A model generated the notes under the pieces. It was not told where the DNA came from, made no database searches, and was given only the letters and a program-made list of their open reading frames with translations. The position numbers were made by a program, and so were the translations under genes. Positions 6,725 through 16,120 of a stretch of DNA of 31,570 nucleotides are shown piece after piece. Source of the DNA: a virus; the IMG/VR virus record IMGVR_UViG_3300044846_001718, positions 1 to 31,570 of that record, one strand, 5' to 3'. Position 1 is the first letter of the stretch; every line of letters starts with the position of its first letter.

Positions 6725-7110
6725 TGGACGCCGAAGTCTTTGAGAAAATATGTTCAGATTTGGAGAGAACTCACTTAGGGTTGCTCTCCATTTGTCGTAA
6801 TAATGGACAAGCCACAGAGAATGGATTTAGAAATCATTTGAAAAAAAGTGAACTGAACGAGCAGAGATACACGCGTGCGCGCGAGAAACAACTCGATTAC
6901 CTTGAAGATTTACTTCGTGAGGTTTCATTTGATAATGGCAAAGATTCACTTGTAGATGGAAATGTTAATCTAGGCAGTAATTCAATTGCCAGAGATAGGC
7001 TCAAAACCGACACGCTTAAATTCATACTCTCTAAACTTAGACCGCAGAAATACGGCACTAAAATAGAACACACAATCAAATCAGAACCTAGAGTATTTAA
7101 AATCGATTAA
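6724..7110 (+). CDS. terS: Terminase small subunit
   Basis: The 128-aa product matches the Sf6-like small terminase layout. An N-terminal HTH-like region (HLGLLSICRNNGQATENGFR) comes first. YTRAREKQLDYLEDLL follows in the middle (about residues 49-64). The end has DRLKTDTLKFILSKLRPQKYG (about 92-112), the conserved 'asKl.PkkYG' stretch. The subunit recognises phage DNA and loads the large subunit. It is one base upstream of the large terminase gene. Confidence 0.85.
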   Translation: MDAEVFEKICSDLERTHLGLLSICRNNGQATENGFRNHLKKSELNEQRYTRAREKQLDYLEDLLREVSFDNGKDSLVDGNVNLGSNSIARDRLKTDTLKFILSKLRPQKYGTKIEHTIKSEPRVFKID

Positions 7111-7111
7111 C

Positions 7112-8302
7112 ATGGCTTTTGAGGTTACAACCGCGCTCCGTAAAATGTTAGCCTTAAAACAGCCTATTAAGATAATACAAGGCTCAACGAGTAGTGGTAA
7201 AACGTTTGGCATCGTTCCAATACTTTACGATAAAGGACTAGAAACACCACGAATAAGAATCACAATAGTTGCCGAAACATTAACAGCAGTAAAAGAGGGC
7301 GCCTTAGATATTTTCATTAATTTCCTAATTGACGAGGGACGGTGGAACGATACAAGTTGGAACGCATCAAGTTTAATTTACACGCTAAGCAACGGATCAA
7401 AAATACAGTTCAAATCATTCGACACGGTAGGTAAAGCCAAAGCTAGTGGCAAGCGCCAAATCTTATTCCTGAATGAAGCTAATCACATTGACTACGAGAT
7501 AGCGGATGCGTTAATGATTAGGAGCGAGGAAGTTTGGATGGACTTCAACGCTGATATGGAATTTTGGGCGCACACGGAAATCCTACCACAAAAAGAGGTG
7601 GACTTCATAAAACTTACCTACCTAGATAACGAGGCTATACCACAAAGGATATTTAAAGATTTGATGCTACGTAAGGCCAAAGCGGAAAAGGAAGAGAAAA
7701 GCGGAAATAAGGGGTATTGGTGGAACTGGTGGCAAGTGTACGGACTAGGGGAAATCGGTCAACTTCAAGAAAGTATCTTTGAGGTTTGGGAACAATTAGA
7801 AACAAAGCCAGAGCGCTTTCAACAATTTTGCTATGGATTGGATTTTGGGTTTGTACACCCTACGGCACTATGCCGTGTTTGGTATTTTGAGGATGAAATC
7901 TTTGTTGAAGAAATTATTTACCGTGAGGGTTTAACAAGTGGTCAACTCGTTAGCTTAATGCAAAGCAAAGGCATTGAGAATAGCATCGAGATAATTGCAG
8001 ACTACGCGCGCCCCGAAATGATACAAGATATTAGAAATGCTGGTTACTATGTTTTAAACGCGAATAAGAATGTTAAAAGCGGACTAGACAAACTCAAGCA
8101 AAAGAAAGTGTTTGTACATTCTGACAGTAACAATATCATTCGAGAAAATAAGAAATACCGATATCGTAAAATTAACGGGGTGCAAACAGAGGAACCACTC
8201 AAACAGTTTGACGACGCAATGGATGCTATTAGATACGCTAATTTGTGGGTGGACTCTTATTCAAGTACCGACATTGGCGAATCATTCTCGATGGACATGT
8301 AA
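7112..8302 (+). CDS. terL: Terminase large subunit (packaging ATPase/nuclease)
   Basis: The 396-aa product has both terminase domains. The ATPase carries Walker A GSTSSGKT (residues 24-31) and the Terminase_3-type Walker B LFLNEAN (118-124). The RNase-H-like nuclease carries D244 in YGLDFG, D297 in IIADYARPE and the FDDAMDAIRYA end motif (D367, D368, D371). It pumps DNA into the prohead through the portal. The portal lies 11.7 kb downstream instead of next to it, because tail genes intervene. Confidence 0.95.
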   Translation: MAFEVTTALRKMLALKQPIKIIQGSTSSGKTFGIVPILYDKGLETPRIRITIVAETLTAVKEGALDIFINFLIDEGRWNDTSWNASSLIYTLSNGSKIQFKSFDTVGKAKASGKRQILFLNEANHIDYEIADALMIRSEEVWMDFNADMEFWAHTEILPQKEVDFIKLTYLDNEAIPQRIFKDLMLRKAKAEKEEKSGNKGYWWNWWQVYGLGEIGQLQESIFEVWEQLETKPERFQQFCYGLDFGFVHPTALCRVWYFEDEIFVEEIIYREGLTSGQLVSLMQSKGIENSIEIIADYARPEMIQDIRNAGYYVLNANKNVKSGLDKLKQKKVFVHSDSNNIIRENKKYRYRKINGVQTEEPLKQFDDAMDAIRYANLWVDSYSSTDIGESFSMDM

Positions 8303-8323
8303 AAATCAAATCCTATTTTAAGT

Positions 8324-9763
8324 ATGGCAATTACAATTATTAGCACTAATCAAGATGTATTAAGCGCGGGGTACAATCCTTTGCGTTGGTACCTTAGTTC
8401 GACCAACGTCAACGAGAAAGCATTTAGATTTATAGTTGAGGTATACGCTGCGGGAACGGCGACTAAACTTTTTGAGAAAAAATACGCGCCTAGACCGTCG
8501 GACGGTTACGCCGAAATAGATATTTCTAGGGACGTACAAAACTTTTTAAGCGCACATACACCGTTCCCAAATTCAGATTATCAAAATGCACCCGAACATT
8601 ATTTAAAATACGATATCAAGTTTGGTGAAGAGTATATTGTAGCATGGAACTTTAGCGACTATGTTTTTGATAGTGGATTGACGGGTTTCAATCAAACGCC
8701 AAATGTAACAGTACACCCATTTGTTATTGGTGACCAAGTTAGGGTTGAGCTAAATACTACTTACAACGATTTTCGTGATGTTTTAAACGGTTTGTTTACG
8801 ATTACAGATGTGCCAGATAATTACACGGTAGTAACGCAGTTGCCTTGGATTGGTTCGGGCGGTGCAACACCAGGGAAAATGTACTATGCTGACAATAGAA
8901 AGTCTCGTTTCTTAGACCTTACAAGCCAAACGAATAAGACAACTGCAAACTTAGCTATACCGTTAAGGCAAATGAATACTTTTACCGGTACGGAGTTTAT
9001 TTTAGATGACTTAGTTCAAGGTTTTTTTCTTACAAATATGCCAGGAATAGTTAGTCAAAATGAAAGCCAAGAAAATTGGTTAGCATTTTATAACAATTAC
9101 GTTTCACAAACTTTACGTCTTAATTTTCAGAATGATTTAGGCGATATTGGTTATAGAGAAATTAACTGTACAACGGCTAACGGAATTATTCAAGTGGCTA
9201 GCGGATTAGGCAACCAAGGGACATTAATAGTTGACTCAGGAACTTTGCCAATCGTAAAAGACGATGCAACGATAGTAACCGTTTATTTGACAAATACAAG
9301 TGGTGATAAACTAATAGAGTCAATCGCCTACCAAATTGATAGACGTTGTAATATTTCAGATTATGAAATTGTGTTTATGGATAGGCTAGGTACGTTTGCC
9401 AATTTCGCTATGCAGTTAAGAGCCTACCAAAAAGGAAATGTTAATCGACTTACATACAACAAACAGTTTGGTAATACAGTTGCTGGACTAGTAACGTTTA
9501 ACACTTGGGAAAGTGGAACTACTACCTACCATGTAGACGACACCAAAGAGATTAGTTTAAACACTAATTACATGACAGATGCTGAAAGTGTTTATTTCGA
9601 TGAATTATTGACAAGTGGATATACTTATTTGAAATACAGAGGTGAATATTTCGCGTGTCAAGTTCAGGAAACAAGCTACGAAACACAACGAGCAATAAAC
9701 AAGCCTTTGATTAGAAAATCAGTGACGGTACGTTACGCTGTACAAAATCCGATAAACGCATGA
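8324..9763 (+). CDS. Putative tail tip/distal tail structural protein
   Basis: This 479-aa beta-rich protein has no enzyme motif. The N-terminal part (NPLRWYLSSTNVNEKAFRF... then GYAEIDISRDVQNFL) resembles beta-sandwich tail proteins of Bacteroidetes siphophages. It overlaps the next gene (probable hub) by ATGA and shares the late operon with the tape measure. A distal tail or baseplate role is inferred from this context. It starts 21 bp after the large terminase. Confidence 0.6.
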   Translation: MAITIISTNQDVLSAGYNPLRWYLSSTNVNEKAFRFIVEVYAAGTATKLFEKKYAPRPSDGYAEIDISRDVQNFLSAHTPFPNSDYQNAPEHYLKYDIKFGEEYIVAWNFSDYVFDSGLTGFNQTPNVTVHPFVIGDQVRVELNTTYNDFRDVLNGLFTITDVPDNYTVVTQLPWIGSGGATPGKMYYADNRKSRFLDLTSQTNKTTANLAIPLRQMNTFTGTEFILDDLVQGFFLTNMPGIVSQNESQENWLAFYNNYVSQTLRLNFQNDLGDIGYREINCTTANGIIQVASGLGNQGTLIVDSGTLPIVKDDATIVTVYLTNTSGDKLIESIAYQIDRRCNISDYEIVFMDRLGTFANFAMQLRAYQKGNVNRLTYNKQFGNTVAGLVTFNTWESGTTTYHVDDTKEISLNTNYMTDAESVYFDELLTSGYTYLKYRGEYFACQVQETSYETQRAINKPLIRKSVTVRYAVQNPINA

Positions 9764-12543
9764 CGGTAACTAGAATTAGATTAATAGGGGATTTCTTTAA
9801 TGTTGGTATCAATGATTATTTAGAGGTTGCTGAAAATGTTGTAGTACCTTTGAACTTTGGCGTGTCAGACGTTAGGGATTTTACAAGCAAAACGGGATCG
9901 TTTAGCAAGTCAATTAAGATAGCGGGAACAAAACACAATAACTTGGTCTTTGATAATATCTTTGACGTAAACAATATAACCTTAGAATTCAATATCAATA
10001 CTAAACAACAATGTTTAATTGAACAAGACGGCGAAATAGTATTGGATAACGCTATAATGCAACTTATCGACGTGCAAAAGGTTTCGACTGGCATGGGTTA
10101 CGATGAACAAATCGAGTACACTATCACGGTAAAAGATACGGTTTCTGAGTTGTTCACGGACATAGGTAGTAAGTTATTGACTGACTTAGATTTTAGTGAC
10201 TTAAACCATACATACCAAGCAAGTGACGTTATAGCAAGTTTTGACCATGACAAAGAGGACGGTTATAAATACATTTTGCCTATTGCAGACGATGCAAGTT
10301 ACGACCTTACAGAAATGAAACCCGCCGTTTATGTTTGGCAATACTTAAATCGTATTTTCTCGAATGCTGGTTATTCGTATCAGTTTGATGAAATGGTGCA
10401 AATTGGTTTTGATAAATTGTTAATCCCTTACAACGGTGGCAAATCAAAGATTAGTACTTTAGTTCAAACTGAATCGGAAGTAATCGCAGAGGAAACCACA
10501 AGCCAAGAATTTATAAATGATAATTTTACAGACTTTTTTAAGCTAGATATTACAACCGAGATTGAAGATGTTAATGGATATTATAATCCAACGCTTTCAC
10601 AATATACAAGTCCATTTGATATTAGTGTACCTAATAATTTGGAATATCAATGTGAAATTGACTACGATTTAATTGTAAGAAATAATGAAGCTGTAAATGT
10701 ATTTCCTGATTCAATTATAAGAATTAGACCAGAACTAGAATGTAAAAATACAACATCAATTTTTGGTGGCGGTTTAAGTCCATTATTTGCTAATTTTTTA
10801 GACTCTAGGTTTTATTCAGATACTGATAGTTATGTTGTTTACGATACAAGTTTTGTTAATTACGGTACATTACCAAGTGGTGATACTGTAATAAGTTCGG
10901 GAAATAGTATTGTAAACGTAAACAGTACTAATATTTTAAATGGTGACATTTTAGAGCTTGGTGTTAACTTTGATTTTAACGGTACAAGTTTTCTTTATAA
11001 AGCTGGTCAAGTTGCACCCGCTGATGCTGACTTTGTTATTAGAGTAAATTCAATAAAAATTCGCATCGTGCCAAGTGGTGAAACTTTAGCTTTTAGTTTT
11101 CCCGTTTTAATGAACGATTTTATACCGGCTAACATCAAACAAAGTGATTTCTTAAAGTCATTATTTACGATGTTCAACTTGTTTGTTATTCCTAATATTG
11201 ACAATCCAAAGGATATTATAATACAGACTAGAGATTCTTATTACGATAGTGGCGCCGTTAAAGATTTCACGCAACTACTTTGCAAAGAGTTACCTCAAAC
11301 ACTTACATTCCTACCAGAGTTAACAGCCAAAAAATTGACGTTAAGCTATTCAGATGACACCGACGCATTAAACGTAGGGTATAAAAAGAACGTCAACGAA
11401 ACCTACGGACAAATTCAATACATATTCGACAACGAGTACATAAAGAATGAAGCGATTAACAAAGTAATTTTTGGCGCTAGTCCCTTTATCAAAGCTCCAT
11501 TTGGCGCGACTGTAATGGGCATAAACGGAAGCGAACCAAAGACACTACCAAGAATAGTTTACGACGGTGGAAAATTGCCGTGCGGGTACTATCAAATTAA
11601 TGACACCCCTACTCAATGGTTAAGTGTGAATGAATATCCATACGTTGGACATTTTAGCGCACCTGTTAACCCTGACAAAGATTTTAACTTTGGGACGTGT
11701 GACTATTACTTTGATAATACATACGGCGTTATTCCTTACAATAATCTTGGGAATACTTATTGGCGTCGCACAATGGCGCAAATTAATAGTGGTTCACTTT
11801 ACAGCGTTATGCTGAATGTTAATAGCTTTCAGGTTGCAAACCTTAGATTGAATGATAAAATCTATTTAGATAGAGCCTATTGGATAATAAACAAGGTTAT
11901 AGACTACGATGCAAACAGCAATGCACCTACAAAATTCGAGTTGCTTTCAGTTGATCCTGAAATAACACTACCAAGGTTTAAATTACCAAAACCTAAAAAG
12001 CCTAGTAAGTTTGATGCGGGTATTAGTACACCAATTAAGCAAGTTTTAAAACAGCGTTACGATTCGTTAACAAGCGACAGTTCGACGGGTGGCGTTATTC
12101 TATTGGGTAAAGGAAATCAAATACTAGGAACGGTTAAAAACGCGCTTATAATTGGTGATGGTAACGTCGTACAAAAAGACGGTATTTATACACCAAGCAT
12201 AACGATTAAAGGAACGGAAAACGTAATACCAACAGCAACGTTCAAAGCGTTGGTTACTCAAGTGGGCGTTGCAACTCCAACGATGGATATTGCAGTTGAC
12301 CAATTCGGGCTAACGATTACAAGAATAGGAATAGGACACTATCAATTAACATCGCCAAACGCTGTATTTTTAGGCCAGGTACTTTGCTTAGCACAATTTT
12401 CAAAATTAACTTTAGGATTGATTTCAATAGGCAGAATTGATAACTTCATAGTTGAAATAAAAACAATAAACGCATTAGGTGCCGTGACGGATGCCTTACT
12501 AGATAACACAACAATAATAATCGAATCATGGCAGACAAAGTAA
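9760..12543 (+). CDS. Putative tail hub (Tal-like) protein with C-terminal adhesin-like domain
   Basis: The 927-aa product is the largest in the window. The N-terminal region (SKTGSFSKSIKIAGTKHN at about residue 43, then FDVN...FNINTKQQCLIEQDG) is characteristic of hub-like tail proteins in Bacteroidetes phages. The middle is beta-rich. Near the C-terminus a glycine-rich stretch (ILLGKGNQILGTVKNALIIG) looks like a short beta-solenoid. It is followed by a domain (FKALVTQVGVATPT...) seen in tail fibre ends of these phages. The likely place is the tail tip beneath the tape measure, with the end domain possibly touching the host surface. Confidence 0.6.
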   Translation: MTVTRIRLIGDFFNVGINDYLEVAENVVVPLNFGVSDVRDFTSKTGSFSKSIKIAGTKHNNLVFDNIFDVNNITLEFNINTKQQCLIEQDGEIVLDNAIMQLIDVQKVSTGMGYDEQIEYTITVKDTVSELFTDIGSKLLTDLDFSDLNHTYQASDVIASFDHDKEDGYKYILPIADDASYDLTEMKPAVYVWQYLNRIFSNAGYSYQFDEMVQIGFDKLLIPYNGGKSKISTLVQTESEVIAEETTSQEFINDNFTDFFKLDITTEIEDVNGYYNPTLSQYTSPFDISVPNNLEYQCEIDYDLIVRNNEAVNVFPDSIIRIRPELECKNTTSIFGGGLSPLFANFLDSRFYSDTDSYVVYDTSFVNYGTLPSGDTVISSGNSIVNVNSTNILNGDILELGVNFDFNGTSFLYKAGQVAPADADFVIRVNSIKIRIVPSGETLAFSFPVLMNDFIPANIKQSDFLKSLFTMFNLFVIPNIDNPKDIIIQTRDSYYDSGAVKDFTQLLCKELPQTLTFLPELTAKKLTLSYSDDTDALNVGYKKNVNETYGQIQYIFDNEYIKNEAINKVIFGASPFIKAPFGATVMGINGSEPKTLPRIVYDGGKLPCGYYQINDTPTQWLSVNEYPYVGHFSAPVNPDKDFNFGTCDYYFDNTYGVIPYNNLGNTYWRRTMAQINSGSLYSVMLNVNSFQVANLRLNDKIYLDRAYWIINKVIDYDANSNAPTKFELLSVDPEITLPRFKLPKPKKPSKFDAGISTPIKQVLKQRYDSLTSDSSTGGVILLGKGNQILGTVKNALIIGDGNVVQKDGIYTPSITIKGTENVIPTATFKALVTQVGVATPTMDIAVDQFGLTITRIGIGHYQLTSPNAVFLGQVLCLAQFSKLTLGLISIGRIDNFIVEIKTINALGAVTDALLDNTTIIIESWQTK

Positions 12544-14717
12544 TAGACGTAGAGATAAGAACAAACACCACGGGGATAAAATCGCTCCGTCAAGAATTAC
12601 GCGAAACAACTATTGCACTGCAACAGGCAACCGATCCAAAATATATTGAGGAGTTACAGCAAAAAGCTGGTCAACTTAAAGATAGAATGATGGACGTTAA
12701 CGCGGAAATCAATGCAATGGCTTCGGGTTCTAAATTTGAGCGTGTCGCTAGCTCTTTAGGGTTGGTTGGTGAGTCACTTAGAAACATGGATTTTGCCGAA
12801 GCGTCCGAGCGTGCAATGCTATTTGCTAAGACTGCCAAAGCAATTACGTTTAAAGATGCAATAGGTAGCGTTAAAGATTTAGGTAAAACTTTCATGACTG
12901 TAGGTAAAGCAATACTTACAAATCCTTTATTTCTTATTGCTGGTATTATAGTTTTGATTGGTGTTGCTATTGTCAAACTACTTGACAAAATGGGTATCTT
13001 AAAGAAAATATTTGAGGCTATTGGCGCGGTTGTAGATTGGTTAATACAAGGATTGAAAGACTTTTTAGATTGGATTGGTTTAACAAACTTTGCAGTTGAA
13101 GACGCTGCACAAGCACAAGCCGACGCAGCTAAAAAAACAGCCGAAGCAATGGAGGCAAAAAGCGCTGCTGTTGTTCAAGGTTACGACCAAGAAATACGCA
13201 TGGCAGAACTTGACGGAAAAAATACTGAAGATGTCACCATGAAAAAACTTTGGTGGCTTCGGGAAGTTCAAAAAGCCAAGGCGCAACAACTTATTGACGA
13301 GTTAAGAATTGCCAAAATAACGGGTGATTTAGATGAAGCTGAATTAAAAACATTAGAACAAAAAATGTTTGCTGAAATTGCCTTAGTTAGAAAAGCAACC
13401 GATGACATTACATATCAAAGAAAATTAAACGCAAAAAATAAAGAAAAAGAAACAGAAGATGACGCTAAAAAAGATGCTGAAAATGCAAAAAAAGCAAGTG
13501 AAACAAGAAAAAGGAATCAGGAAAAAATAAATCAAGAAATTCAAAAAGCGGTTCAATTTAATAAAGACGCTCAAAAAGAAAATGAATTAAATTTACTTTC
13601 AGCGCAAGATCGTGAAATAAAAATTTCCAACGATAAATACCAAGCGCAAATTGACCAAGCGATTAAATACAAACAAGATTATTCTCAAATTGTAATTGCT
13701 CAAAAAAATGCTGAAAATGAAATTAATTTAAAATATGAAACTGAAAAGGTAGCAAAAGCAGAAGAAGCACAAGCCGTAATTGACCAACTTAATAAAGACT
13801 TTTTAAACGCTAAACTTTCAGATATTGACCAAGAGAAATTAGCGGTATCAAATAAGTACGCAAAAGCAATCGAGGATGCAACTAAAAACGGACTAGATAC
13901 AACGGTATTAAAAGCAAACCAAAAAGCCGAAGAGGATGCTATTGATTTGGCATACGATGAAAAGAAAAAAGCAAACATGATTGAGTTGGCTTCGTGGATA
14001 AATACGTTTAACACGGATGAAAGGGCTAAATATATTGCTGATTTAGATGCTAAACAACTTGAAGATGAAGCCAAATTAAAAGAGGCAAAGGACAATAAGT
14101 TACTAACAGAACAAGAATACCAAGACGCTTTAAAAGCTATTCAAATAAAGACAATAGATGATGTTGCTGAATACGATAAGAAAAAAGCAAAAGACAGTTT
14201 AAATTCTAAACTTGAAAATGTTCAAAAGTACGTAGATGCTAGTACTGGTTTAATGACTGCATTAGGTGATTTAGCTGTAGCAACAGCCAAAAAAGATGTA
14301 AAAAGTCAGGAAGCTGCAGCGCGTAAAAAATTCCAAATTGATAAGGCAGCCGCTTTACTTAGTGCTGCAATGGCTACAGCGGTTGGAATTGCTAAAGCTA
14401 CGCCAAACCCTGCTTTAATGGCTTTGGCCGGTTTAACGGGTGCGGCACAAATTGCAGTTATTGCAAGTAAACAATTTAATTCAGGCGCGGGTAGTCAAGC
14501 CCCTCCAAGTTTACCGAGTGCAAATGTAAGCGAACCACAAGCAAACGCTACACCAATATTTAATATGTTTGGAACGGGTGGCACTGCAAACAATCAAAAT
14601 GCAAGTGGAAATAGTACCAACGGGCAAAATATTACGGTAACAGCGGTTGTAAGTGAAACGGATATGACATACACTCAGGAACGTGTTAACGCTATGAAAT
14701 CAAGCGCTTCGTTATGA
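12528..14717 (+). CDS. Tail tape measure protein
   Basis: This 729-aa protein has a helical start (TTGIKSLRQELRETTIALQQ, residues about 14-33). A hydrophobic span sits at about 130-152 (ILTNPLFLIAGIIVLIGVAI), followed by a second amphipathic region. Long Ala/Lys/Glu coiled coil runs through the middle (about 190-570), and the end is small-residue-rich. This is the usual plan of tape measures, which set siphovirus tail length. At about 0.15 nm per residue the tail would be near 110 nm (inference). It overlaps the hub gene by 16 bp. Confidence 0.9.
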   Translation: MADKVIDVEIRTNTTGIKSLRQELRETTIALQQATDPKYIEELQQKAGQLKDRMMDVNAEINAMASGSKFERVASSLGLVGESLRNMDFAEASERAMLFAKTAKAITFKDAIGSVKDLGKTFMTVGKAILTNPLFLIAGIIVLIGVAIVKLLDKMGILKKIFEAIGAVVDWLIQGLKDFLDWIGLTNFAVEDAAQAQADAAKKTAEAMEAKSAAVVQGYDQEIRMAELDGKNTEDVTMKKLWWLREVQKAKAQQLIDELRIAKITGDLDEAELKTLEQKMFAEIALVRKATDDITYQRKLNAKNKEKETEDDAKKDAENAKKASETRKRNQEKINQEIQKAVQFNKDAQKENELNLLSAQDREIKISNDKYQAQIDQAIKYKQDYSQIVIAQKNAENEINLKYETEKVAKAEEAQAVIDQLNKDFLNAKLSDIDQEKLAVSNKYAKAIEDATKNGLDTTVLKANQKAEEDAIDLAYDEKKKANMIELASWINTFNTDERAKYIADLDAKQLEDEAKLKEAKDNKLLTEQEYQDALKAIQIKTIDDVAEYDKKKAKDSLNSKLENVQKYVDASTGLMTALGDLAVATAKKDVKSQEAAARKKFQIDKAAALLSAAMATAVGIAKATPNPALMALAGLTGAAQIAVIASKQFNSGAGSQAPPSLPSANVSEPQANATPIFNMFGTGGTANNQNASGNSTNGQNITVTAVVSETDMTYTQERVNAMKSSASL

Positions 14718-15073
14718 CATCAAAGGCAAGGTTCAACAGTCAATTAGGGGCGTGTACAAGAACGCTTAATGCTGAGATAAAGAAAACTATTATTGACGTT
14801 AAAGCGGTCGATACTGGGTTGATGAAAAACACTACAAAGGTTAAAGTTGACTTTAATTTCAATACTGAAACATTTACCATAAAAGGTATTAAAACAACTT
14901 TTTATTTTAAATTTGTAGACTTAGGAACGATTTATATTAAACCTAGAAATATAACACAAAAGACACTGGCTAAGGATAACGTAAAGAAAGCGTTTGATAA
15001 ACTTTACGATGTTTGGATAGATTACCAAGTGGATAGAGAATTTGAAGTTATAAAACCAAAGTATGGCATTTAA
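14714..15073 (+). CDS. Putative neck/tail-completion protein (gp10-like?)
   Basis: The 119-aa product has VDTGLMKNTTKVKV (about residues 32-45) and a later FKFVDLGT, a weak likeness to the HK97 gp10 family, where 'vdTG.l..s' and 'vE.Gt' frame the core. Such proteins join or finish the tail. It is coupled by ATGA to the tape measure gene. The following gene carries a related 'IDTRALYKSIDV' motif. Confidence in the function is low; the gene itself is clear. Confidence 0.5.
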   Translation: MTSKARFNSQLGACTRTLNAEIKKTIIDVKAVDTGLMKNTTKVKVDFNFNTETFTIKGIKTTFYFKFVDLGTIYIKPRNITQKTLAKDNVKKAFDKLYDVWIDYQVDREFEVIKPKYGI

Positions 15074-15476
15074 AACACCCCGAGATATAGACCGACGTTA
15101 CACCCGTAAATTCAAAGAGATAATTTTAAACGCTCCTTTGATTGACACTAGGGCGTTGTATAAATCCATTGACGTAACAGCCGAAATAGATTATTCATTT
15201 GGAACGTTTATGTCTAGTCAATATACTTTCACGGTAAAGATTTACGCGGAGCCTTATCTGTGCTATCACATTATTCCTATGCAACTATTAAGCTGGTTTA
15301 GAAAATCACGATCGTTTGATAATACGACTCAAAGATTCAGGATTTATTTCCGTGCTTACTTACAAAATCAATATCCTTTATTGAACTTTGACAATATCAC
15401 TTTTGAATTAGCAAATATTATAATAGTTAACCAACCTGAGGGCGGTGGGCTTTACAATTTCTTTTTAGAGGGTTAA
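15063..15476 (+). CDS. Putative tail-associated protein, 137 aa
   Basis: The protein has a basic N-terminus and the motif APLIDTRALYKSIDVTAEI (about residues 24-42), reminiscent of the gp10-like motif in the preceding gene. The rest is aromatic and beta-rich. It overlaps the upstream gene by 11 bp. Its stop codon overlaps the stop codon of the opposing chaperone gene inside the palindrome GGTTAACC (15471-15478). A structural tail role is inferred only from position. Confidence 0.5.
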   Translation: MAFKTPRDIDRRYTRKFKEIILNAPLIDTRALYKSIDVTAEIDYSFGTFMSSQYTFTVKIYAEPYLCYHIIPMQLLSWFRKSRSFDNTTQRFRIYFRAYLQNQYPLLNFDNITFELANIIIVNQPEGGGLYNFFLEG

Positions 15477-16120
15477 CCTTTAAGTTTTAATTCAGACTCC
15501 ATAGAAAGCCAGTTTAGCACTAATATATGACCTAAGCTGATAACGTCTTTTACTTTGGTAACGTCACCATTACAAAGACCATATATTAATCTTTGCCAAC
15601 CCCATTTAGTATTAGTTTGTTCGGGTTTTGTACGTTGTATTTCTTCGGGTTCTTCTTCGTCCGGTTCGGGATCATCGTCTTCAAGAAGCCCTTTATACTT
15701 TTCTAGTATTTCGGCTCTATACTCTACAAATGATTGAACAGTTGAATAGTGTTTTGTTATTGGTTCTTCGCGTATCTTTTCACATTCAAAGGTAAGCGAT
15801 TCGTAACCTTTAATAGTTGCGCAAATCTTATCAATATTCTCAATAGGTGCTTTATCGGTGCAATAGGTATTAAGGTCAATAAATGCTCCGAATGATAAGT
15901 GCCTAAATGATTGTTTAGTTTTGTTTGTAGGTAATGAATCGAGCCAACGGAACTCCTTAAGAATACCGTTTAACTCACTTTCATCAGTATCAAAATAATC
16001 TTTTCCCGTGACAATGGCAATTCGTTCTAAATGAAATTCCGTGGGCGATAGTTCCTGGGAATCTAGTTCAATGATTTCTAAAAATTGACCAACTGTAACG
16101 GCGTTCCAACTATTTTGCAT
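15473..16120 (-). CDS. Putative tail assembly chaperone, downstream member
   Basis: The 215-aa product starts WNAVTVGQFLEIIEL and is helical. It has an acidic linker (EDDDPEPDEEEPEEI, about 147-161) and ends with WGWQRLIYGLCNGDVTKVKD then a last helix. An N-terminal 'W..vTv.qf.ei' region with a C-terminal 'WGW..li..L..gD' region fits GT-type tail chaperones of Bacteroidetes phages. It would help the tape measure assemble into the tube. Its start overlaps the end of the upstream gene by 11 bp in another frame, like the G/GT arrangement. It runs against the tail and capsid genes. Confidence 0.55.
   Translation of the reverse strand: MQNSWNAVTVGQFLEIIELDSQELSPTEFHLERIAIVTGKDYFDTDESELNGILKEFRWLDSLPTNKTKQSFRHLSFGAFIDLNTYCTDKAPIENIDKICATIKGYESLTFECEKIREEPITKHYSTVQSFVEYRAEILEKYKGLLEDDDPEPDEEEPEEIQRTKPEQTNTKWGWQRLIYGLCNGDVTKVKDVISLGHILVLNWLSMESELKLKG

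Noticed and set aside
12671-12988. Minus-strand open frame of 105 codons
   Set aside because: It lies fully inside the well-supported tape measure gene and has no recognisable features.
13700-14095. Minus-strand open frame of 131 codons in the tape measure gene
   Set aside because: The Ser/Ala/Phe-rich product is the mirror of Lys/Glu/Ala coiled-coil codons; no promoter or neighbour supports it.
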